In this document: one piece after another, positions 36,459 through 46,980 of the stretch
Numbering within the stretch: the stretch's first letter is position 1
How the letters are laid out: each line of letters starts with the position of its first letter
NCBI GenBank assembly: GCA_029204225.1
Contig: CM055102.1
Location: 7,734,587 to 7,798,586, forward strand
Reading direction: 5' to 3'
Length of the DNA stretch: 64,000 nt
Origin: Diphasiastrum complanatum
Lineage: Eukaryota; Streptophyta; Lycopodiopsida; Lycopodiales; Lycopodiaceae
Position numbers and translations under genes: made by a program
Notes under the pieces: generated by a model
What the model saw: only the letters and a program-made list of their open reading frames with translations
The model's database searches: none
Told to the model about the DNA's origin: nothing

Positions 36459-37844
36459 TTGTCAGATTGGTTGAACATTGAATCAGACATACCTTCCAAG
36501 GAACCATTATTTTGCGCCGGTTTCGAAGAAGCCAACAATGTTCTGAATGTGGAAGCGGCTTGGGAGAGTGAGCAGCACAATATAACTCTTCCTACCAAGC
36601 ACAAACTCTTCAGAGAAGAAGTTGCTGTTGTAGATGGAGGATCGAGTGTCAACCTTATTTCCACTACTTCGTATGAGAAATGGAATCTACAAGGCCTGGA
36701 AGTTGCCAAGTTTGCCATCAAATTAGTTGATCAATCATGTGTGTGGCCGAAGGGGATTGTAGAAGACATTCCAGTCAAGATAGCAGGGGTACAATTTGTT
36801 ATTACATTTGTGGTGATGGACATTCCTGAAACACCCACTGCCTATCGAGTTTTGCTGGGACGACCCTGGTTGCGAATTGCACAAGTAGTTCATGATTGGG
36901 GAACTGGCAAAATCACATTTGAAAATAGAGAGAGGGCAGTAAAGGTGGATCCCTCCACATGGGCGGTGAAGCTTGTACCACCCAAAGCTGATGACACTTC
37001 TTCCACAATGGACCCTAGCATTGATCATCCGAAAGCTTCAATGGGTGTTCATTATGATTCACAAACAGATACCGTGTTGTGGACAGATGCATTGGCAACT
37101 ATTGACTGTATGGCTGGGCATACATGTCATCCAGATCCAGATCCAGATTCAGATTCAGAACCCATCGAATTACCACCGAGAGGATCCACCCTTGACACGC
37201 CTATCTCATATGGGGTGAACATGATAAACGTAGCATGGCTGTCACCGAAACCTATTCCGAAACTTGTTGAAGATGATTTAGTTCCTTGGCAACATGCATT
37301 GTCCTATGACGAGGAAGCTGAGCTGACAGATGAGCAGATCCTACACCACATGGATTCTACGCGTTATGGAGTTCAATAAATACCAGCTCAACAGAAATCT
37401 CAACATGCTAAAGTCTCCAAGGAATCTCAACATGCTAAAGTCTCCAAGATGCCACCACCGAAAGCACCTGTACCAAAGAAAAATCAACAAAAGCAAAGAT
37501 ACAATCAGGTGATCAAGTGGAGCGATTTACCCGAAGAGGCTATAGCAATAGTGGATGAAGACATTCGGGACCATGTGGTGAATGTCAAAGAACCTCAATA
37601 GAAGACAATGAGCAAAGAAGCAACAACAACCAACAACAATATACAAGGCAAGAAGAAAGTTGCTGAATCGCATGCTCAAGGGTCATCCGACCAAGATTCG
37701 ACATCAGCTTCAGGAATGTCAGAAGCAATGCACAAGATGTCACTCACGAATCATGCTAAGATCAACCTTTTGAAGGAAGAAACGAGTAAGGCACTAGTCC
37801 ATGATGTGCCAGAAAACTTCAAGAGTTATACCTTGGTGTGGTGA
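36459..37844 (+). pseudogene. Protease and spacer of element B
   Basis: The catalytic loop reads AVVDGGSSVNLIS (about 36623-36660) and the C-terminal strand RVLLGRPWLRIAQVVHDW (about 36847-36900). A long hydrophilic spacer follows, with stops at 37377-37379 and 37599-37601. In the spacer, a 24-base word encoding a QHAKVSKE-like octapeptide is repeated in tandem (about 37397-37446). The frame is shifted relative to gag. Confidence 0.8.
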
Positions 37845-38055
37845 TCATGATGCCGAAAGCGCAATGAGAACCTGATGCAAATCAGAAAAAAGAAAAACAA
37901 GTCTACGAGGGACCGGCTCGCACTCAACCGATGAATCTAGCAGAGCAAGGAGAAGAAGACAAAATTGTTCATGTGGGAGCACAACTCACGCCCTCACAAT
38001 TCACCAAGCTGCAGAAGTTACTGATGGAGTATAAAGACTGCTTTGCATGGTCTTA
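37845..38055 (+). pseudogene. RT N-terminal edge of element B, truncated
   Basis: In another frame the sequence reads IVHVGAQLTPSQFTKLQKLL and KDCFAWSY, the segment directly before the Ty3 RT fingers. Homology ends at about 38055 where copia C1 sequence begins, so RT, RNase H, integrase and the 3' LTR are lost. Confidence 0.75.
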
Positions 38056-38350
38056 CCTAGTTTAAGAATAGACTTAAACTCACTCTTGATATCCTCCACA
38101 TCTTGGTTGTCTCCACCACTCAAGATGAATATCCATCCACATAGATTAGAAAAATGGTAACATCATTTTCTATTGTTTCTTTCTATTGCACATAGCTACT
38201 GTTTTTCTTCTTGATCATCTTTGTTGGTAACTACTGCACTTCCAATCGCCACTGCTATACTACCATTATCGATCTGATATCAGAACATCTGTTTCTACCA
38301 GAGCTCCTCTGATCCGATATATCAGTCTCTGATCCCAACGATTTTTGACA
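38056..38350 (+). repeat. Copia C1 LTR, 3' part
   Basis: It ends GATTTTTGACA just before a Met-type PBS, as does the LTR of C2 (ending 62317). No TG start is visible, so the LTR seems truncated on the left. Confidence 0.5.
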
Positions 38351-38363
38351 TGGTATCAAGACG
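38351..38363 (+). other. Primer-binding site of copia C1
   Basis: TGGTATCAAGACG resembles the initiator Met tRNA PBS (TGGTATCAGAGC) used by plant copia elements. Confidence 0.65.
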
Positions 38364-38489
38364 AGTGGTTTAGTAATCTACATTTCTATTACGGATCAAC
38401 ATTCTTGTTCTACCAAGATATCATCTCAGCAAGTGCACAGCCAACAATATTCAGACATCATTGTTTCTACCAGTGATCTCTACACTAGA

Positions 38490-39700
38490 ATGGATCCATC
38501 TTCTAGTTCATCTCTGATTGACAAATGCGCCGAAGAGAACTACCATCTCTAGAAGTTCAAGATGAAAGTAGTTCTACTTGCCAAAGAACTGTAGGACATC
38601 GTTGATGGCACTGAGTTCAAACCAAAGGTTGATGCAATCAACATCACCAAATGGAGACAAAGGGATGGCAAGGCATTTGCCTTGATCACTCTCAATATCA
38701 AAGACTCTTAGACCAGCCACATTCGTGCTGCTCAGACTGCTAAGGATGCATGAGACATCCTAGCAACTCTCTACGACATTTGAAGATGTCACCTCCAAAC
38801 TCCATTTGAGGAAAAAATTCTTCACTCTCAGAATGTCTGATGCAGATGCCTATGAAACTTGGGTTATGGCTATTTCAACCCAGCAACATCTCACTCTATC
38901 AAGAGTAATCTTGATGCTACTGCAAGAGGAGATCAGAAGAAATGCTTTCTCCTCCGGCTCAGGATCGAATCCACAATCCATACACAAAGAAAAATCAGAA
39001 GTTTAGATCCAAGAGATCTACAAAGTTAGACTACACTAACAAGATGAGCAATATGTAGTAGCATGTATCAAACACACCATCAACTTCAGGATCTTCATCA
39101 TTCCAGCCAATGTAGAAACTATTCTACAAATACTGTAAGAGGACTGGCCATTCCTTGCCGAACTTTGAAGTACAACAACGAGAAGAAGAAGCAGTTCCAA
39201 CATCAAACCAATGCTGCTACAACCAGTCACTCGATCCAGGAACAAGAGGAAGATAAAGCAGCCTTCATGACCAAGGTTGGAGAGCAGCATGATATCAACT
39301 CCTGGTACTTGGACGCAACTCAACACATGACTCACCATCGAGACTGGCTCCAGGACTAAGAGTTGTGCAACTTGAAGACAACTCATCTCATATTATCAAA
39401 GGTGAAGGAACAGTCAAAGTTGAGCTTCAAAAAGGTGAAGTAAAGTTGTTGTCCAACGTTCTTCATGTTCCTAACCTTACCACGAATCTGCTTTCGATAA
39501 GCAAATCACTGATTTTGGTCGGAGGGTTGAATTTGATACAAAGGGCTACACCATACTCAACAAGTCTAGGAAAGTTTTAGCTTTTGGTAGATGATGTGGC
39601 TATCTCTACGAACTTAGTCACTGCTATTCTACAAATAGCCAAGCTCTTCATACATCTACTTCTAAATCGACTGATATGCTTTGGCATTTCTCTATCCACC
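38490..39700 (+). pseudogene. Copia C1 gag-protease fragment
   Basis: It starts MDPSSSSSLI at 38490. A TAG stands where the conserved Trp before KFKMK is expected, and another replaces Trp in the next block. The zinc knuckle (about 39120-39165) reads FYKYCKRTGH, with the first Cys lost. The protease site WYLDATQHMTHH lacks Ser-Gly of DSGAT through a 6-base deletion. The GAG-pre-integrase start LWHFSIHH (about 39680) is the last readable part before the minus-strand element. At least five breaks; closely related to C2 at 62459. Confidence 0.85.
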
Positions 39701-40053
39701 ATGAATTTTCATTTCAAAACTAGAAAAAGAGTACATTGACATTATGAGAAATCCTTCTTGATAACTATCTTCTATCTCACCTTCACTCACTTTGGCAAGA
39801 TTGGCTTGCTTGAGGAACTCTTTCTTCTTGAAACAATTAGAAGCAAAATTTTCCTTCTTACCACAAAATAAGCACTTCTTGTTGGATTTGCAACTTGTTG
39901 ATGGTTGTGATGAATCCTCATCACTCTCCTCCTTTGACTTGTCCTTCTTAAAATGTTGATGATGCTCTTTGCCCCTTCCTCTTGGCGTGTCCTTTGTGAA
40001 GTATGCCTTCATTGCCCAAAAAACTAGAATAGTGGGAGGAAGAGCCATTTGGC
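39701..40053 (-). pseudogene. Gag zinc-knuckle scrap of a minus-strand LTR element
   Basis: A Lys/Glu/Ser-rich stretch is followed by CLFCGKKENFASNCFKKK, a CX2CX4HX4C knuckle with His changed to Asn. It lies unusually close to the PBS, so most of gag is deleted. The knuckle style is copia-like, while the PBS is the Asp type more usual in Ty3 elements. Confidence 0.65.
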
Positions 40054-40071
40054 TCCCCGACAACGGCGCCA
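40054..40071 (-). other. Primer-binding site of minus-strand element
   Basis: The minus strand reads TGGCGCCGTTGTCGGGGA, identical to the element B PBS. Confidence 0.8.
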
Positions 40072-40072
40072 A

Positions 40073-40353
40073 TGTTAAGCCTAGTTCTTTCGAAAGAAAG
40101 TGACTAGGTGTCGTGTGTAGTACAATGGCGAGTCGGGTCCGATCCAACTAGAAGCCTTGGAGATGGCTTTTTACTCCACTAGTTAGGTTGCAAAACAACT
40201 ATAAACTAACATGGCATTTACAATGGAATGCATTAAAAAAGATTTGCATAGGACTTAAAATAAATGAACAACATAAAAAAATACACTTTACATCATAAGG
40301 AAAGGAGAGAAGAGTGAGAGGAGTAAGGAGGGGAGAAGAGAAGAGGAGGGAGA

Positions 40354-40425
<72 letters not shown>

Positions 40426-40600
40426 CAAAAATGATAGAGTATCCTTCTATTAAATTGTGGATCCCCATACAAAGGAAATGACTTTCTTTTAAAAAAAAGA
40501 GTTGAAGGACTCCTTTCTTCCCATTGGCCCACTTATTTTTACAAGGATCATCATCTCAACCATTAAGATGCATTTGTAACTTTTTTTAAAGATGTGATTT
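40073..40600 (-). repeat. LTR of minus-strand element (outer end uncertain)
   Basis: On the minus strand the LTR ends ...GGCTTAACA at 40073. It contains a (CT)n tract (40423-40357) and, upstream of it, an AATGGGAAGAAAGG phrase resembling LTR B. The start of the LTR is not recognised; 40600 is only a guide. Confidence 0.5.
40357..40423 (+). repeat. (GA)n microsatellite in LTR
   Basis: A 67-bp GA run, preceded by an impure GA-rich stretch from 40308. Confidence 0.97.
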
Positions 40601-41689
40601 GTAATATTAGACCTGAATAGTACAAGTTTGACAAACTCACCTTGTAACTTTGTAAAGTCCAAGATTAAATACTTATTTTATTATCCATGGCACATACTAG
40701 CCTAAAGGCGCAATGTTGGACTTACACATGCAGATGCCAACTGGTTGCCCATTTCTAATAATTTCGACTCTCTATTTTATTTATGTAATGTTCGGGTTTA
40801 ATACAAGAGCATGTTAGAATATTCCATGTCGTTCCCAAAATTGGGCACCATTTGCTTATGGAATAATCTTTTTGGCTGCTCGATGAGGCAACCAAAATTT
40901 AAAAAGAAAAAAATGTGGGACATGAGCGTACCAAGGTCAAAAGGCTAAGTGCTTGTAAGATACGACCGATTGGGCCCCACCGGGCACGTGAAGAGGCGCT
41001 TAGGGTTGTGAATTGTTGAGAGTGGCAATGACCCTCGTCACTTATTAGCAAGGAGCCGATTAATCTCGACACACTTCGTTGATTGCCACGTGTCATAGGC
41101 CCCCTTTGATGCTCATCACCTTGCTGCGTGCCAGGAAAATTTAGGGACCTGGGAGATTTCGGGATCCAGCCTAATGCCAGCATCTCAGAGTTGTCCCATA
41201 AGTTTTTGGAATAAATAGCCATTATTGCATTTATAATGAAAACAAGCTAATAATCCATTAACCCATGCATTGGTGCTCCCAAAAAAATGTCCCATGAAAA
41301 ATTTGAGACACAGGACAAGGAAAAATTTGGGACCGACCCCAGACGCCCCTCTATGTACTCGCATGTGCCTGAGACTCATGAGCCAGTGGTACGAGAAATC
41401 TTGGGACTTGCAAAAAATTGACGGGATCACAGGTCCCCTCTCCTGGGCGGCTGGCTCGCTTGCAAAAATTTTGTGATCGAGAAAGGTCGAGCAGTGGCAA
41501 CCATGTGTTGCAGAGGCATGGGAGTGAGAGTTTCTTCCCCCCAATTCCCCTCCCATGCCAATAAGGGACTTAGAGCAATGACACCACACATAGCCCCTTA
41601 GGGCTTGAGCACATTTTAAGAAGACGTTTCACCTAGTTCAAATTAGGACTGGCTTTCCGTGGGTCAAAATTGGGAACAAAGCTGTGTGT
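40601..41689. other. Intergenic DNA upstream of DPH1
   Basis: No gene recognised. The last few hundred bases presumably hold the DPH1 promoter. A GA run (about 41690-41718) ends 7 bp before the start codon. Confidence 0.45.
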
Positions 41690-41725
41690 GAGAGAGAGAG
41701 AGAGAGAGAGGAGAGAGACACGATC

Positions 41726-43090
41726 ATGGCGACTCGTGTCCCGCAAGCTCCTCGCAGATTTATGAAACAGCAAATCCCCGATTCTATTCTCAATGATCCA
41801 GCTCTCAAAGCTGCTATATCTGTTCTCCCTTCCAACTACAATCTGGAAATCCACAAGACAGTGTGGAGAATCAAGCAAGCTGGAGCTAAGCGGGTGGCTT
41901 TGCAGTTTCCTGAGGGCTTGTTGATGTACTCGCTGACTATCTGTGATATCTTGGAGACATTTGCAGATGTGGAGGAATGCTTTGTGTTGGGGGACGTCAC
42001 TTATGGTGCCTGTTGTGTGGATGATTATTCTGCGGTGTCTTTGGGAGCTGAGTTTTTGGTTCACTATGGACATAGTTGCCTTGTTCCAGTAGATTACTCT
42101 CAAATTCCCTGTCTGTATGTTTTTGTAGACATTCAAATTGACTTGCAGCATTTTGTAGAGACTTTGAAGGTTAATATTTCGCAAGGGCAGAAGCTTGCAT
42201 TAGCTGGCACTATTCAGTTTTGTACAGCAGTTCATGCTGCCAAAGCAGCTCTCAAAGACTTCTTTTCAGAGGTGATCGTTCCCCAGGCAAAGCCCCTTTC
42301 TGCTGGCGAGGTGCTTGGGTGCACTGCACCTGCCATTCCTGCGGATGTAGATACTGCAGTGTTTGTTGCAGATGGTCGGTTTCATTTAGAAGCTTTCATT
42401 ATTGCAAACCCTAATGTCAAGGTATTTCGATACGATCCTTATTCGAGGGTTTTGACAATGGAAGAGTACGATCACAAGGGCATGAGAGCAAGTCGCAGAA
42501 GAGCAATAGAGCAAGCTCGGCAGGGGAGGAACTGGGGAATAATACTCGGGACTCTTGGCAGACAAGGAAACCCTAAAGTTTTGAGCCACATTGAGAAGCG
42601 CTTGTCAGCTAGGGCAGTATCCTACACTGTGTTTCTTATGTCAGAGATATCCCCCACGAAAATTGGGTTGTTTGAGGATGCTGTGGATGCATGGGTTCAG
42701 ATTGCGTGCCCTCGCCTTTCAATAGATTGGGGCGATGCATTTGCACGTCCTCTTCTGACCCCTTATGAAGCAGAGGTGGCCCTAGGCTTCGTGGAGCCGT
42801 CTTGGATGAGAGGCGAGAGAAGTGGTTCGGATCAGAACAACGAAAGAATCGTAAGAACTTCTGATCGAAGCGATATCAGAAGTTCTTATCAGCAGTTAGG
42901 CACAGAATCATCAAGTACCGGAAGAAGTCCAAATACTGTAGGAGATAGTGTGGACAAAGATAGCAATATCGCTGGAACCTATCCGATGGATTATTATGCG
43001 AGAGGTGGTGGGCCGTGGAATGCAGTTTATAGTCAAAAAATCGGGATTCAAGGACAGCACAGCATTTCTGCTTCATCCACATCGTCTTAG
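41726..43090 (+). CDS. DPH1: 2-(3-amino-3-carboxypropyl)histidine synthase subunit 1
   Basis: 454 residues in a single exon from the first in-frame ATG. DPH1 with DPH2 uses a [4Fe-4S] cluster and S-adenosylmethionine to transfer an aminocarboxypropyl group to a histidine of elongation factor 2, the first diphthamide step, in the cytosol. The phrases LQFPEGLLMYSL (59-70), VLGDVTYGACCVDD (87-100), YGHSCLVP (114-121), GTIQF (161-165), VLGCTAPAI (197-205), ILGTLGRQGNP (273-283), FLMSEISPTKIGLF (303-316) and IACPRLSIDWG (326-336) are family blocks. The three cluster Cys are likely 96 or 97, 199 and 328. Residues after about 365 are Ser-rich and look disordered. No break is visible and the length is normal. 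Confidence 0.96.
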   Translation: MATRVPQAPRRFMKQQIPDSILNDPALKAAISVLPSNYNLEIHKTVWRIKQAGAKRVALQFPEGLLMYSLTICDILETFADVEECFVLGDVTYGACCVDDYSAVSLGAEFLVHYGHSCLVPVDYSQIPCLYVFVDIQIDLQHFVETLKVNISQGQKLALAGTIQFCTAVHAAKAALKDFFSEVIVPQAKPLSAGEVLGCTAPAIPADVDTAVFVADGRFHLEAFIIANPNVKVFRYDPYSRVLTMEEYDHKGMRASRRRAIEQARQGRNWGIILGTLGRQGNPKVLSHIEKRLSARAVSYTVFLMSEISPTKIGLFEDAVDAWVQIACPRLSIDWGDAFARPLLTPYEAEVALGFVEPSWMRGERSGSDQNNERIVRTSDRSDIRSSYQQLGTESSSTGRSPNTVGDSVDKDSNIAGTYPMDYYARGGGPWNAVYSQKIGIQGQHSISASSTSS

Positions 43091-43813
43091 CACAACTATC
43101 TAAGAAAGACTTGATAAATATCATTGGAAAAGGCCAGAGTTTTGGAAAATGTTTTGTTTCACAGGTTTTTCTGTTGTTTTGGCAATCACCATAACATCTG
43201 GGTAAAGGGTATTGCATGCTTTTTTGCTTGGCTGATCAATCCTCGTGTTGAATTGGATAGAGCTAGTTGTGGCATTTTGGGCGCTGGAAGGATAGTAGAT
43301 ATTGACCTTCTCGAGTTGTTTTTTTTAATTTGTTATAAGTAGCTTTTTTTATATAGCAAAATAATTGTCAAAAATGAAGCTGTGGCTGTTTGTAGAAAGC
43401 GATTTCTGTTTTTATAAACTATGGGTAGCATGTGTGCCATAGTAAGGTTGCTTGTTGTATGCTAACACTTACCAGGCATGAAACTTGTGCAGTAAGGATC
43501 ATTCACCAAAGTGAAAGGCTGAATGCCATCAATGACCTGAGGTTTGAGGAAGTGGTTATGACGTTGGCATCAACTTAAATTTGGAGAAAGATATGCTGTT
43601 CGAAGAGGGGGTTTTGCTCATGTTTTGTCGCAAGCAAGCAAAGATTGTGTGGCAGTTGTTTCTTTGATGTTAGGTACGAGAGCCATGTACTAGTTTTGTA
43701 TTGTGGATTTGCTATTCTCGGTGTAGATGTTATGATTTTACTATTTTTTATAATTTGCATAGTTTATTTGAGTAGATGTTATGGACAACTATGGACAATG
43801 CTCTGCACCATGC

Positions 43814-43873
43814 ACCAATATGCTCTTTCAAAGACAGGGATGGATGATATCAGTGCTTGAAGAGCATATTGGT
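43814..43873 (+). other. Imperfect inverted repeat, 18-bp arms
   Basis: ACCAATATGCTCTTTCAAAG (left) pairs with CTTGAAGAGCATATTGGT (right, 43856-43873), with one or two bulged bases and a loop of about 22 bases. Confidence 0.8.
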
Positions 43874-44537
43874 CCCAGCATATGAAAAAAAGGATGAAAT
43901 TTACAATTTTGAGAGAATCTTAATGTATCCTCCCACCACTGAGCCCCACAACAAACCTGTCTTCGTAAGGCATCAATATATTTAAAGAGGCCTGGCTTGT
44001 TTAGAAAGGTGGAGAACAACAATATTGAAGAAGAGTTAGATATTTTTTACTGTTGTGGCTTTCAACTTTTCTGATTATGGTGTGAAGGGGAGGTGAAAAC
44101 AATCTCAAAATTTCCTTTTTACTTGCGTTGGATTGTCTCAAGGAGTTGCTGAGGTAGCCTTCAGATTTAGTGAAGCCTTAAATGTGTGTGGAAGCTCATA
44201 TGTAACTAATGAGATAGTAAAAATTGGAATAGTAGATTCATAAGCTATTTGTGCGAGAGAAGATGTGAAGGGTTGAAGGTCACACTAAGAAGACATTGTG
44301 GTGATGATGTTCTAGACTCTAGCTTAGAGCTTGCTTTTCCTTTTTCATCCACCACAACTCCTCAACTAAAACTTACGAAACATGGTTATAATATATGAAA
44401 AACTGACTCACTAACCTTGAATGCACTATAGGAGATTAAAGACAGAGGGGTCAAGTGCTAAGGGGGGTTCCCTTTTTGGGCACAAACTGAATCAAGGTCA
44501 AGTAGACCCCCTGGCATTGCCATGCACGAGAACAATA

Positions 44538-44557
44538 GTGCTGCCCCTGGGCAGCAC
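44538..44557 (+). other. Short perfect hairpin
   Basis: GTGCTGCCC and GGGCAGCAC are separated by two bases, in a region where GCAGCA/TGCTGC words recur (44538-44700). Confidence 0.8.
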
Positions 44558-46344
44558 TTGCGCTACTGCAGCAATGCAAGTAGTGCTGCAACACAAGTCA
44601 ACACTGCTAGGGCTGCGTCATGTAGTGCTTGCTGCTTGCTATCGCTCGGAAAAGGCTGTTTAATGCTGCAGTGGCAGCACAAGAAAGCACTGCTTGGGGT
44701 AGCACATATGACATCCTAATGTAATAGCATCAAACAGAGGAGGAGGTTATGCTACCCATTATCTCAACATACTTGACTTGGTTGACACACGATGGGGAAG
44801 CGAAGAGATCCCACAAGAGTAGAAAAATTGAAAAATTTTTAGGTCACCTTGGCATCATTGAGATCAATGACTATACTAGAAAAACAATCTTGCTATCAAA
44901 TCCATCAGAAACATTCAATATCAAGTTTGTAAAATAAGGATTAGCTTCCAGCAATAATCTTGGTAAAAGTGAAAGATAGTACAATAGCAAAACCCTTTTG
45001 GAAGGCAGCTTTCTTTAAAACTCAAAATCATGGAGTAAAATGTTGAGCAAAAATGAAAATAAACCTAAGATATCAAAATTGCAATATGTATGATGCTTGC
45101 AAATCATTATAACAATTTTCAATATCTCCTACAACTGCATAATATCCCTCTACAATACGGAGATTTAACTTTGTGCCAAGTGGTGTAGGGAATGTCTCGT
45201 GATATGAGCAAAGCACCTAGTATTTATGGAGCATCAACAAGCAATTATCCTTTGTTGTCTCTGTTGTGTTGCTACGACATTTTAGCTATAAGATGGGTTG
45301 TGGGTTGAATTACATCATCTTCTGAATCTTTGATGTTGTTGCTTGCAAACAATCCCATTACAAGTTCGTTGTCTATTGAAATAGAGGGTCTCACATCTGA
45401 GATCTCATTCATCTCATGATCTGTCGTAGGTACTGCAATCATGTTGCTTGAATACAAATCAATGATTCCACAATCTTGGAAACAGAAGCCAAGACAATCA
45501 TAAGCCTAGGTTCTGATACCTTATAAAGGATAAAAATGCCATTAATTTTGTTAATAATAACACAATGCAAGAATAATTGTCCTAGATCTCGCTCTCCATC
45601 ACAATACATACGTGAAAGGGGGATATTTTGCTCTAGGCTCCTATTTGCATCCAATGTCAATTGCATGCGCGTAATGTAGAAAACATCACAAAGACTAGGC
45701 TGAAATACAAGATCGACATGCATTTGCCTAAGGGAGAGAGATGGATTGATGCGAGTTGCAGTGGCAATTTGTTTGCATAGTATATTTGACAATCAAGTCA
45801 CACAATACATTTGACACCTAAATGAAAGCTTTGATTCTTAGAAAGAGGGAATCTTTTGATCAGAGTTCATTTGTAGCCATGTAAGCCTGCATGCACATGC
45901 TGGAACTTTGGGATTGGAAAGGAAGGAAATTCTCGTGTCCTCACTTATGCAAAAGTTGCAAAACAAACAAACGAGCGAAGGAGTTTATTGAACGGAATGA
46001 ATAGGAAGAGACAAGGGACAAGATTACCACATGTGCCCAACTGTGGATGGGCCGTAGCTGCTGCAACACCAATTGCATGATTTGAGATGGGAATGTTCTT
46101 CACATCAGCTCACCCGGGAGACAGCAGCCATATTATTTCTTCTAGCTTCAAAGTTTGAATGCACCATATGCTCACCCTTTGCACATTAGAAAACATAAAG
46201 GAAGTGTATCTCGTAGCCTCCATCCCACCTGTCTTTATGGCACAAGAGGAACGAGGGAGATGCTTTTGGCAAGAGTAGGCAATGTTTCCATGCTAGAATG
46301 GTGTGTCTTATCAAAAGTCTCCCAAGTGGTGTGCTAGTGATGGA

Positions 46345-46980
46345 AATAGTCCCCAAATTCTCTTAATAGCCATGCCGTTTGGGTTGCAAAATTGCAGAAA
46401 AGTAGATTTTATACCTTTTGCCTTAAATCTTTTTTTGTTTTATTTTTTGATCCAGGCTTGCTTTTGGACATGTAAATATTCCATCTTGAAACTCTTGATC
46501 TCCTTTTTCTATCTGGCTAAAGCATGCTCTAGTCAAATCAATAATGACATAGCTTTCTGTTTCATAAGGTGTAAATTCTTCACTTTTGGCAGTGAACCTT
46601 GACCACAAGAGTATCGTCCATGGTCCATTGGGTGACCAAACCTTGACTCCACATTAAGCACTACAATATACACCTCAGACTGTTGAACACACAAAAGCCT
46701 CCTAATAGCATCGCTAAATATGGTAATACTGCCCAAATTTCCTCAATAGCTATGCTTTTACCTTTTCGGTCCCATACTTTGTGTATAAGTAGATTTTCAA
46801 CCTTTTGCCTTAAAAATCTCTAAGATCTTGGCTTGATGTTTTACATGCACATATAACATCTTGAAATTCGCTATCTCCTCTTTCAAGCCAAAGTATGCTT
46901 TTGTTGAATCAATAACAACACTTGCTTTCATTCTAGAATGTGTTAACCCTTCACTTTTGGTACAGAACATCAACCATAGA
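46345..46980 (+). repeat. Diverged tandem duplication of about 250 bp
   Basis: Segments at about 46350-46610 and 46733-46975 share CCCAAATT, AAGTAGATTTT, CCTTTTGCCTTAAA, ATCTTGAAA and TTCACTTTTGG in the same order, offset by about 380 bp. No protein family recognised on either strand. Confidence 0.65.

Larger units (their letters stand above)
43091..46340. other. Intergenic DNA with small hairpins
   Basis: The 5' part is the presumed DPH1 3' UTR. No protein domain is recognised in the scattered open frames (44421-44663, 44749-44937, 45439-45792 on minus). Hairpins at 43814-43873 and 44538-44557 are listed separately. Confidence 0.45.

Noticed and set aside
41684-41725. Upstream extension of DPH1 over the GA tract
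   Set aside because: There is no in-frame ATG there; the residues would be Arg-Glu repeats.
44421-44937. Small genes in the open frames downstream of DPH1
   Set aside because: No recognisable motif, no homologous pattern, overlapping frames in a repeat-containing stretch.
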